Source: Kineosporiaceae bacterium (lineage in GTDB: Bacteria > Actinomycetota > Actinomycetes > Actinomycetales > Angustibacteraceae). Taken from it: a stretch of DNA of 6,824 bases. Made by a program: the position numbers and the translations under genes. The stretch is from NCBI GenBank assembly GCA_027345905.1, contig DAIETC010000225.1, positions 1 to 6,824 on the forward strand. The letters are read 5' to 3'. Positions 1-4,951 of this stretch are shown one piece after another; position 1 is the stretch's first letter, and each line of letters begins with the position of its first letter. Below the pieces are notes generated by a model that made no database searches, was not told the origin of the DNA, and saw nothing but the letters and a program-made list of their open reading frames with translations.

Positions 1-348
1 GCGGCTGATCTCGTGGGTGCGCCCGCCGATCCGGCCCTTCACCGACTCGCGGTCGCTTCGAGTGTTGGTGGCCCGCGGCAGCATCGCGTACTCGGCGGTC
101 ACCCACCCCTGCCCGCTGCCCTTGCGCCAGCGCGGTACGCCAGCGGTGAACGAGGCCGCGCACAGCACCCGGGTGCGGCCGAACTCGACCAGCACACTGC
201 CTTCGGCGTGGTCCAGCCAGCCCCGGGTGATCCGCACCGGCCGCAGCTCGGCGACCGAGCGGCCGTCGTGGCGCAGCGAGGGGTCGGGTGCGCCCGCGGT
301 GCCCGGCCCTTCGGGCGCGTCGGTCTGCGGCGAAGGGGTCTGGGTCAT
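1..348 (-). CDS. rph: Ribonuclease PH, N-terminal part (truncated by window edge)
   Basis: RNase PH is a phosphorolytic 3'-5' exoribonuclease that trims nucleotides after the tRNA CCA end and forms a hexameric ring in the cytoplasm. The 116 visible codons carry the family's N-terminal signature in order: DGR near residue 28, LRPV at 35-38, a TRGWLDHAEGSVLVEFG block at 41-57, VLCAAS at 61-66, VPRWRKGSGQGW at 71-82, TAEYAMLPRATNTR at 84-97 and GRTHEISR at 109-116. The frame is open to base 1, so the C-terminal half is missing. The ATG at 346-348 is the only ATG, GTG or TTG before the conserved DGR region. It gives about 24 residues before the conserved core, somewhat longer than typical. There is no Shine-Dalgarno; a TAACCT hexamer lies 6 nt upstream, suggesting a leaderless mRNA. 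In relatives rph follows the MBL phosphodiesterase gene directly; here another gene intervenes. Confidence 0.96.
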   Translation of the reverse strand, partial: MTQTPSPQTDAPEGPGTAGAPDPSLRHDGRSVAELRPVRITRGWLDHAEGSVLVEFGRTRVLCAASFTAGVPRWRKGSGQGWVTAEYAMLPRATNTRSDRESVKGRIGGRTHEISR

Positions 349-354
349 GCGCCA

Positions 355-360
355 AGGTTA
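355..360 (-). promoter_or_regulatory. Putative -10 element for leaderless rph
   Basis: On the minus strand TAACCT fits the actinobacterial -10 consensus TANNNT. It ends exactly 6 nt before the rph ATG, which would place the transcription start on the A of the start codon. No ribosome binding site precedes the ATG, consistent with a leaderless transcript. I see no convincing -35. The same geometry recurs at murI and pncB, which raises confidence. It would give rph a promoter independent of the genes upstream. Confidence 0.5.
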
Positions 361-429
361 GTGGTGACCGGCGGTTGCGCTCGCCGTCCGGCGTCCTGCC
401 AGATCCACCGCTACCTCGAACACGCGACC

Positions 430-1104
430 TCAGCGCTGCGCCGCGCCGGCTTGCCGACCGACGGTGAGCCCGCCACCTGTGGTGATCTCGAACCCGACAA
501 TGGGAACGCCGGCGGTTCGCTCTATGTCGGCTCGGACCTGCGCTGCCGTGGTCGGATCGACCGAAGCGGTGCCCGATGATCTTGGCTTCACTTCGACTAT
601 TAGACCCCTTGCATACTTGGCCGCCATCACGAGATCCAAGACAAGTGGGGACTGGTTTGCTGCAGAACTATCCCCAAATGCTTTCCATACTCGATCTGTA
701 GCTGAATCGAGGTCACTCTTCGAGTAGGCGGTCGAAAGAATCCGGACCTGCACCTGCCCGGTCGTGCCGACCAAACCGGCGATGGCGGCAGGCGGGGTTC
801 CCTTCCAGGCAATCTGCACGCGCAGGGAGTCCGGGTCGACGCGGATCTCACCCAGGCCACGCAGACCCTGTTGGGCGATGATCGCTTGCGCACGCTCGGC
901 GACGACGGTCACCGCTTCGTCCGCCCTGGCCCTCCTGATCTCGTCGCTCGTCATAGGTGGCGCCGGTGTGACCACCTTTTGCGCACCGGCAGACGGAGCG
1001 CCGACGTCCGTCGCCGGAAGCGGCGCGCCCTGGGCCGAAGCGCTGGGCACCAGGACGAGCATTGCAAGTCCGACTATTGCCCGACCAACGATTTTGACCG
1101 CCAC
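430..1104 (-). CDS. Secreted protein of unknown function
   Basis: This 224-residue protein has a clear N-terminal signal peptide: a Lys/Arg-bearing n-region (K4, R8), a hydrophobic core at about 9-20, and a likely signal peptidase I site after A24 (SASA/QG). A low-complexity Ala/Pro/Gly linker covers about 25-52. The mature part has an AW-KG-TPP segment at 99-105, then a beta-rich stretch and STAYSKSDLDSATDRVW at 124-140. That region is loosely reminiscent of non-catalytic domains in secreted actinobacterial proteins, but I do not recognise a named family and see no catalytic triad. The GTG start at 1102-1104 is chosen because a strong AGGAAGGGAG ribosome binding site precedes it and the signal peptide begins there; the frame stays open upstream to 1458 but overlaps the MBL gene. 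It lies between the MBL gene and rph, normally neighbours, and part of it is much less GC-rich than the rest of the window. Confidence 0.8.
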   Translation of the reverse strand: MAVKIVGRAIVGLAMLVLVPSASAQGAPLPATDVGAPSAGAQKVVTPAPPMTSDEIRRARADEAVTVVAERAQAIIAQQGLRGLGEIRVDPDSLRVQIAWKGTPPAAIAGLVGTTGQVQVRILSTAYSKSDLDSATDRVWKAFGDSSAANQSPLVLDLVMAAKYARGLIVEVKPRSSGTASVDPTTAAQVRADIERTAGVPIVGFEITTGGGLTVGRQAGAAQR

Positions 1105-1108
1105 GGCC

Positions 1109-1122
1109 CAGCTCCCTTCCTG
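1109..1122 (-). promoter_or_regulatory. Ribosome binding site deciding the GTG start of the secreted protein
   Basis: The minus strand reads AGGAAGGGAG followed by a short spacer and GTG at 1104-1102. This purine-rich stretch is the strongest Shine-Dalgarno-like sequence in the window. It decides the start against the much longer upstream open frame. Confidence 0.65.
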
Positions 1123-1133
1123 GAGACAGTCCG

Positions 1134-1139
1134 AGAATA
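1134..1139 (-). promoter_or_regulatory. Putative -10 element for the secreted protein gene
   Basis: TATTCT on the minus strand matches TANNNT and lies 29 nt before the GTG start. It predicts a short leader of about 20-25 nt that includes the strong ribosome binding site. I see no clear -35 hexamer. Together with the 160-bp gap to the MBL gene, this suggests that the secreted protein gene is transcribed on its own. Confidence 0.35.
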
Positions 1140-1178
1140 GGTCACCAGTATTGCCCGCACCAGGGCTGGGCGTGACGA

Positions 1179-1196
1179 CAGGTTGACCCCAACCTG
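1179..1196 (-). terminator. Small hairpin downstream of the MBL-fold gene, possible weak terminator
   Basis: CAGGTTG and CAACCTG form a perfect 7-bp stem with a 4-nt loop, about 70 nt past the stop codon of the MBL-fold gene. No U-tract follows on either strand, so intrinsic termination would be weak. It may only stabilise the 3' end of the murI-MBL transcript, or be chance. Confidence 0.25.
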
Positions 1197-1264
1197 GAGC
1201 CACGCCAGGTAGCCACGCGGGCCACCGACCGCTAGACGGCGCAGGATCACGGCCGCTTCGCGTT

Positions 1265-2047
1265 TCAGAGGTCGTACGTCGACCCCGGGCCGGCCAGGTC
1301 CAACGGACCTTCCCACACGGCTCGGGCCTGCTCGAGGCACACCTGCGGGTCGTTCCAGGGCGGCAGGTGGGTGAGCACCAAGCGGCGCACCCCGCCCGCG
1401 TCCACAGCGGTCTGGGCGGCCCGGCGTCCGGACAGGTGGATGCCCGCGTCGTGGTCACGGCCGTCGACGAACGAGCTGTCGGCGAGCATCAGGTCGGCCC
1501 CCTGACACAGCGGGGTCAGGGCGGCGCAGGTGTCGGTGTCGCCGGTGTAGGCCAGCACCGCCCCCTGGTGCTCGACGCGCAGCCCGTAGGTCTCGACCGG
1601 GTGCTCGACCCGCACCGGCGTGATGCTGAACGGACCGACCGCGAAGGGCTCGCGGTCGACGTAGGTCTCAAAGGCGAACTCCGCGTGCATGCCCGGGGCC
1701 GGCTCGAGGTCGTACGCACGGGCCATGCGGTCCGCCGTCCCAGCCGGGCCCCACACGGGGATCCGGTCGGGCCGCGGTGGTCCCGGCCGGTGGCGCAGCA
1801 GCACGTACAGGCCGCACAGGTCCAGGCAGTGGTCGGGGTGCAGGTGTGAGAGCAGCACCGCGTCGACGCTCGCGGGGTCGACGAGCCGCTGCAGGGCGCC
1901 CAGCGATCCGTTGCCGAGGTCGAGGACGACCCGCCAGGTGCGCGGCCGCCCCTGCTCGTCCACGCCCGGCGCCTCGAGCAGGTAGCACGAGGCGGGCGAG
2001 TCCGGCCCGGGCAGCGAGCCCGAGCAGCCGACGACGCTTAGGCGCAT
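1265..2047 (-). CDS. MBL-fold metallohydrolase, Rv1339-like cyclic-nucleotide phosphodiesterase
   Basis: A 260-residue metallo-beta-lactamase-fold protein. The metal-binding motif SHLHPDH is at 67-73 (H68, H70, D72, H73), with further ligands expected at H149 (VEHP), D170 (YTGDTD) and H227 (LTHLPP). HLSG at 204-207 resembles the phosphodiesterase and RNase Z-like branch. The start MRLSVVGCSGS is typical of the family. Sequence and position between murI and rph match M. tuberculosis Rv1339, described as an atypical class II cAMP phosphodiesterase. The inferred role is hydrolysis of cyclic nucleotides in the cytoplasm, using a dinuclear metal site. The ATG overlaps the murI 3' end by 10 bp, so the two are almost certainly co-transcribed and translationally coupled. 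Substrate specificity cannot be read from the sequence; other MBL phosphodiesterase or nuclease activity is possible. Confidence 0.9.
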   Translation of the reverse strand: MRLSVVGCSGSLPGPDSPASCYLLEAPGVDEQGRPRTWRVVLDLGNGSLGALQRLVDPASVDAVLLSHLHPDHCLDLCGLYVLLRHRPGPPRPDRIPVWGPAGTADRMARAYDLEPAPGMHAEFAFETYVDREPFAVGPFSITPVRVEHPVETYGLRVEHQGAVLAYTGDTDTCAALTPLCQGADLMLADSSFVDGRDHDAGIHLSGRRAAQTAVDAGGVRRLVLTHLPPWNDPQVCLEQARAVWEGPLDLAGPGSTYDL

Positions 2048-2844
2048 CCGACCGGCGCCGCCTCGGCCGCGATGACCTCGGGGCCGAGGAACCGGCGTCC
2101 GAGGGTGGCGAACTCTTCGGGCTCACCGGTGGTGACGAACCGGTGCCGCGGCGCCGGCAGGTCGCCTGGGCGCAGCAGTCCGTGGTCGACCAGCTGGCGG
2201 TAGACGTCCTTGGCGGTCTCCTCGGCGCTGCTGACCAGGTTGACGCCGTCGCCCATGACGTAGGAGATGACCCCGGTGAGCAGGGGGTAGTGGGTGCAGC
2301 CCAGGATCAACGTGTCGACCCCAGCGCGCGCCACCGGGTCGAGGTACTCGTGGGCCACCGCCAGCAGCTCGGGGCCGGACGTGACGCCCGCCTCGACGAA
2401 CTCGACGAACCGCGGGCAGGCCTGGGTCGTCACCTGCAGCTGCGGGGCCGCGGCGAACGCGTCCTCGTAGGCGCCGGAGGCCTTGGTGGCCTGCGTGCAC
2501 ACCACACCGATCTGGCCGGTCCGACTGCCCGCCGCGGCCCGGCGTACGGCCGGGCGGATCACCTCGACCACCGGGACGTCGTACCGTTCGCGCGCGTCGC
2601 CGAGCACCGCCGCACTGGCACTGTTGCAGGCGATCACCAGCATCTTCACGCCGCTGTCCACGAGCTGGTCGAGGCATTCCAGGGCCAGCTCGCGCACCTG
2701 CGCGATCGGGCGCGGGCCGTACGGCTGGCGCGCGGTGTCGCCGAGATAGAGCACCGGCTCGTGCGGCAGCTGGTCGAGCACCGCCCGCGCGACGGTCAGC
2801 CCGCCGTACCCGGAGTCGAAGATGCCGATGGGCGCGTCGCTCAC
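2038..2844 (-). CDS. murI: Glutamate racemase
   Basis: MurI interconverts L- and D-glutamate without a cofactor, supplying D-glutamate for UDP-MurNAc-peptide synthesis in the cytoplasm. The 268-residue length is normal. Signatures are IGIFDSGYGGLTV at 6-18 (D10, S11), GDTARQPYG at 35-43, ACNSAS at 72-77 with the first catalytic Cys C73, and GCTHYPLL at 182-189 with the second catalytic Cys C183 and H185. PRFVEFVE at 144-151 carries the conserved glutamate region. The GTG at 2842-2844 is chosen because the conserved N-terminus begins at once after it, although the frame is open through the upstream palindrome. No good ribosome binding site is present; a TACGCT hexamer 6 nt upstream fits a leaderless transcript. 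Its stop lies 10 bp inside the MBL gene. A 50-bp palindrome begins about 35 bp upstream of the start. Confidence 0.97.
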   Translation of the reverse strand: MSDAPIGIFDSGYGGLTVARAVLDQLPHEPVLYLGDTARQPYGPRPIAQVRELALECLDQLVDSGVKMLVIACNSASAAVLGDARERYDVPVVEVIRPAVRRAAAGSRTGQIGVVCTQATKASGAYEDAFAAAPQLQVTTQACPRFVEFVEAGVTSGPELLAVAHEYLDPVARAGVDTLILGCTHYPLLTGVISYVMGDGVNLVSSAEETAKDVYRQLVDHGLLRPGDLPAPRHRFVTTGEPEEFATLGRRFLGPEVIAAEAAPVGCA

Positions 2845-2850
2845 GCCCTG

Positions 2851-2856
2851 AGCGTA
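2851..2856 (-). promoter_or_regulatory. Putative -10 element for leaderless murI
   Basis: TACGCT on the minus strand fits TANNNT and ends exactly 6 nt before the murI GTG, so the predicted +1 is the start codon itself. Counting from that +1, position -35 is base 2879, the edge of the 50-bp palindrome. A protein bound to the palindrome would therefore abut or cover the -35 region. Confidence 0.5.
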
Positions 2857-2878
2857 GGCCGACGAGCGTCCGGTTCTC

Positions 2879-2928
2879 CGCATTGGGGCAACTACGCATC
2901 GCCGGCGATGCGTAGTTGCCCCAATGCG
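2879..2928. repeat. Palindrome copy 1: 50-bp perfect inverted repeat without spacer
   Basis: Every base from 2879 to 2903 pairs with its partner from 2928 back to 2904: 25-bp arms centred on GCCGGC, with no loop bases. The left arm contains TTGGGGCAACTACGCATCG. The stem can extend 4 bp further with one bulged base (TCTC 2875-2878 with GAGA 2930-2933). It lies between the divergent starts of murI and the nuclease gene, so it is not a simple 3'-end terminator. A near-identical copy lies at 3957-4006 on the far side of the nuclease gene. Possible roles are an operator for a dimeric DNA-binding protein, a REP-like mobile repeat, or a nuclease recognition site. Confidence 0.97.
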
Positions 2929-3006
2929 CGAGATGCGCGAACCGATGCCGGCCCTGCCTGTGGACGACGAGAGCGGGCTTGCGCTCATCAGCGCCATCGT
3001 GAGGCC

Positions 3007-3993
3007 ATGGCGCAGAGCACACCCTCGTGGCACCTGCACGCCGAACGCCAAGCGGGCATCGTGACCCGCCAGCAGGCCCTGGATGCCGGCATGAGCCGCG
3101 GCGCGGTGGACCACCAGGTGCGTTCACGACGCTGGCACGTGGTGCACCCGGGGGTCTACGCGACGTTCACCGGCCCTTTGTCGTTTACCGCCCGGGTATG
3201 GGCCGCCCTGCTGCATGCAGGTCCGGACGCCGTGGCCAGCCACCGCACCGCGGGCCGGCTCCAAGGCCTGATCGACACCGACCCGACGTCGGTCGAGGTC
3301 AGCGTGCCCTGGGGCCACCGGGTGAGCCCGCGCCCCGGCGTCCGGGTGCACCGCACCCGCCAACACACTCACCGCCGGCACCCGGCCCGCAGTCTCCCGC
3401 AGACTCTGCTCGAGGACACCGTGCTCGACCTGGTCGAGGAGAGCACCCGCGAGGACGACGTTGTCGCCTGGCTGACCCGCGCCTGCCAGCGCCGGTTGAG
3501 CACGCCGGACCGGCTGCGCGACGCGGCGTCCCAGCGCCCACGCATGCGGCACCGGCGGCTGGTCGCCGACGTGCTCGCCGACGTACGGGCCGGTGTGCAC
3601 TCGGCGCTCGAGCGCCACTACCGCCATGACGTGGAACGGGCGCACGGTCTGCCAAACGCGAGCCGCAACGGCGCGATGGTGCGGCGAGGTCGGCGCTGGT
3701 ACCACGACGTGCGCTACCGCCGGTGGCGCCTACGCGTCGAGCTCGAGGGCCTGGCATTCCACCCCGACGACGAGGGCTGGCGGGACGACGTACGCGACAA
3801 CGCCGCGGTGCTCGCCGGTGACGCCGTCCTGCGCTACGGCTGGCGCGCCGTGGTGTCGCACAGGTGCGCGACGGCGTCCGAGGTGGCAGGGGCGCTGCAC
3901 GACCGCGGCTGGCGCGGGACGGCGCGCAGCTGCGGGCCTGGATGCACGGTTTTCGCGTTATTGGGGCAACCACGCATCGCCGGCGATGCCTAG
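3007..3993 (+). CDS. AbiEi-type HTH and DUF559/Vsr-like nuclease-domain protein, bracketed by palindromes
   Basis: A 328-residue protein of two parts. Residues 10-50 (QAGIVTRQQALDAGMSRGAV, then RRWHVVHPGVYA) match the winged-helix N-terminus of AbiEi-type antitoxin-domain proteins, followed by the usual SHRTAGRLQGL and VHRTR segments at 79-118. Residues about 199-312 resemble DUF559/Vsr-type endonuclease domains: E202, D234, VELEG at 244-248, FH at 251-252, D260, RDN at 263-265, LRYGW at 275-279, GW at 301-302 and a Cys pair near 309-313. Family members usually read E-x-D-G where this reads ELEG, so catalysis is uncertain. Likely roles are sequence-specific DNA binding and perhaps cleavage, but the biological function is unknown. 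Codons 318-328 and the TAG stop lie inside palindrome copy 2, including a rare TTA leucine codon at 318. ATG 3007 is chosen by domain alignment; a GAGG lies only 2 nt upstream. It converges on DUF2017 and diverges from murI. Confidence 0.82.
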   Translation: MAQSTPSWHLHAERQAGIVTRQQALDAGMSRGAVDHQVRSRRWHVVHPGVYATFTGPLSFTARVWAALLHAGPDAVASHRTAGRLQGLIDTDPTSVEVSVPWGHRVSPRPGVRVHRTRQHTHRRHPARSLPQTLLEDTVLDLVEESTREDDVVAWLTRACQRRLSTPDRLRDAASQRPRMRHRRLVADVLADVRAGVHSALERHYRHDVERAHGLPNASRNGAMVRRGRRWYHDVRYRRWRLRVELEGLAFHPDDEGWRDDVRDNAAVLAGDAVLRYGWRAVVSHRCATASEVAGALHDRGWRGTARSCGPGCTVFALLGQPRIAGDA

Positions 3994-4006
3994 TTGCCCC
4001 AATAAC
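3957..4006. repeat. Palindrome copy 2: 50-bp inverted repeat with two mismatches
   Basis: It is centred on GCCGGC at 3979-3984. Of the 25 arm pairs 23 match; the failures are 3973/3990 (C/C) and 3971/3992 (C/A). Pairing continues past one mismatch to 3953-4010. Relative to copy 1 the inner arm has one substitution per side (T to C at 3971, G to C at 3990). The outermost three pairs all differ from copy 1 yet still pair. It overlaps the last 11 codons and stop of the nuclease gene and faces the 3' end of the DUF2017 gene, so it could also work as a bidirectional terminator. Confidence 0.95.
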
Positions 4007-4030
4007 CCGATCACCGCGGAATCGGGTTAT
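4002..4030. terminator. Second hairpin overlapping palindrome copy 2 and the DUF2017 stop codon
   Basis: ATAACCCGAT (4002-4011) pairs perfectly with ATCGGGTTAT (4021-4030): a 10-bp stem with a 9-nt loop. It contains the TAA stop of the DUF2017 gene on the minus strand and shares 4002-4006 with the right arm of palindrome copy 2. The two stems therefore exclude each other in an RNA. The location between convergent genes suits transcription termination or 3'-end protection, but there is no U-tract. Confidence 0.45.
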
Positions 4031-4638
4031 CCGTCCGCCATCGGCGCTACCAGCGCCTCGACCAGGGTCTCCTGCAGCCAGGTCAAGAAGTCGTACAGCC
4101 GCAGCAGCATCTGCAGGCCCTCGACCTGCCTATCCCCCTGCGCGTCATCCTCGCCGTGCCCGGACGACGAGTCGCCGCCCGCCGCGATCAGCGCCAGCAG
4201 CCGGTCGTGGTCCTCGTCGGTGCGCAGGCCGATCCGCTCGGCCAGCACCAGGCGCACGTCGGTGAGCGCGACCACCCAGGCCCGGGCCTCGGTGTCGTCG
4301 AGGACGAACGCTCCCTCGCGGCCCAGCGTCCGGCGGGCGACCTCGAGCCCAGCGCGCTTGCGTTCGCGAAGCCCCACCTCGGTGTAGCGGCGAAAGTCCG
4401 CGCTGGCCTGCGTGTCCTCGCGGTGGGCGTCGGGAAGCAGCCGGGCCAGTGCCGGATCGGACGGCGGGTCGACCGCCGTGCCGATGCCCACCATCGCCGC
4501 CAGCGGGTCCGGGTCGACTCCGGCCTGGTCGTCCAGCAGCTCGTACACCTCGACGAACAGGTGGGCGAGCAGTGCCCGCTCCTGCGCGTTCAGGCGGGCG
4601 CGGATGCCGCGGCGCCCGCGCCAGAAACCGCGGGCCAT
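4027..4638 (-). CDS. DUF2017 family protein
   Basis: This 203-residue protein matches the actinobacterial DUF2017 family, found next to clpS (M. tuberculosis Rv1332 position). Family-like features are LNAQERALLAHLFVEVYELL at 16-35, DPALARLLPDAHRED at 61-75, FRRYTEV at 82-88, the AWVVALTDVRLVLAERIGL stretch at 120-138 and a C-terminal YDFLTWLQETLVEAL at 182-196. The composition suggests a mostly helical cytoplasmic protein with no signal peptide or membrane segment. An acidic, Gly/Ser-rich loop (about 154-170) precedes the last helices. The start ATG at 4636-4638 shares one base with the clpS stop (TGATG), which implies tight translational coupling. A role linked to ClpS or Clp-dependent proteolysis is a guess from context only; no biochemical function is known to me. 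Its stop codon is inside a hairpin adjoining palindrome copy 2. Confidence 0.9.
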   Translation of the reverse strand: MARGFWRGRRGIRARLNAQERALLAHLFVEVYELLDDQAGVDPDPLAAMVGIGTAVDPPSDPALARLLPDAHREDTQASADFRRYTEVGLRERKRAGLEVARRTLGREGAFVLDDTEARAWVVALTDVRLVLAERIGLRTDEDHDRLLALIAAGGDSSSGHGEDDAQGDRQVEGLQMLLRLYDFLTWLQETLVEALVAPMADG

Positions 4639-4937
4639 CACTGGTCCAGCTGCATGGTCGCCCACAGCCCGTACCCGTGCAACGCCTCGACGTCGCGCTC
4701 CATCTCTTCGCGGCTGCCGTGCGAGACCGCGGCCTTGCCCAGGTGGTGGACGTCGAGCATGAGCTTGTCGGCCTTGTCCTTGGAGTAGCCGAAGTAGCTG
4801 CGAAAGACGTAGCTGACGTACGACATCAGGTTGACGGGGTCGTTCCACACCAGGGTGACCCACGGCGGCGCCGTCCGCTGGTCGAGGTCCTGGCGTGGCT
4901 CGTCGAGCTCGACCGGTGTCGTGACCACGACACCCAC
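4638..4937 (-). CDS. clpS: ATP-dependent Clp protease adaptor ClpS
   Basis: ClpS binds the N-terminal domain of the Clp unfoldase (ClpC or ClpA) and delivers N-end-rule substrates. The 99-residue length is typical. The core begins at WVTLVWNDPVNLMSYV (26-41), where N32 and D33 belong to the pocket that contacts the substrate alpha-amino group. It continues with YVFRSYFGYSKDKADKLMLDVHHLGKA (43-69), including the conserved VHHxG histidines H64 and H65. The N-terminal 20-25 residues are the usual flexible tail. The start is uncertain: GTG at 4937 gives 99 residues, while an in-frame GTG at 4928 gives 96 residues and lies 7 nt after a TAGAGT hexamer, which would make it leaderless. Neither start has a Shine-Dalgarno. 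It is divergent from pncB with only 14 bp (or 23 bp) between start codons, and its stop overlaps the DUF2017 start. Confidence 0.95.
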   Translation of the reverse strand: MGVVVTTPVELDEPRQDLDQRTAPPWVTLVWNDPVNLMSYVSYVFRSYFGYSKDKADKLMLDVHHLGKAAVSHGSREEMERDVEALHGYGLWATMQLDQ

Positions 4938-4945
4938 TCTAGGCT
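4936..4945. promoter_or_regulatory. Symmetric divergent -10 elements for pncB and clpS
   Basis: On the plus strand TAGGCT (4940-4945) ends 6 nt before the pncB GTG. On the minus strand TAGAGT (4941-4936) ends 7 nt before the alternative clpS GTG at 4928. Both fit TANNNT and share the same TA step at 4940-4941 on opposite strands. This is the arrangement expected of a bidirectional promoter in which one -10 region opens for polymerase in either direction. Both transcripts would be leaderless or nearly so. No clear -35 is seen on either side. Confidence 0.45.
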
Positions 4946-4951
4946 CGCCCA

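Noticed and set aside
13..579. Plus-strand frames opposite rph and the secreted protein gene
   Set aside because: They lie antisense to recognisable RNase PH sequence and show no domain or credible start signal.
1181..1193. Sequence GTTGACCCCAAC resembling the GTTGCCCCAA part of the palindrome arm
   Set aside because: The match is about ten bases with an inserted A, and the rest of the palindrome is absent. It is better explained as the arm of a local 7-bp hairpin.
2879..2928. Palindrome copy 1 as an ordinary intrinsic terminator
   Set aside because: It lies between two divergent gene starts, so no gene ends there, and no U-tract follows on either strand.
1777..3006. Long plus-strand open frame continuous with the nuclease gene, which would make a 738-residue protein
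   Set aside because: It runs antisense through the MBL gene and all of murI, and its translation is Arg/Gly/Ala-rich shadow sequence. The real domains begin only after ATG 3007.
2123..3127. 334-codon minus-strand frame overlapping murI in another phase
   Set aside because: murI in the competing frame has all catalytic motifs; this translation is Arg/Pro/Gly shadow sequence.
2879..4006. Two-copy repeat as a CRISPR fragment or insertion-sequence terminal repeats
   Set aside because: There are only two copies about 1 kb apart, each internally symmetric, with no spacer array, no recognised transposase and no target-site duplication that I can identify.
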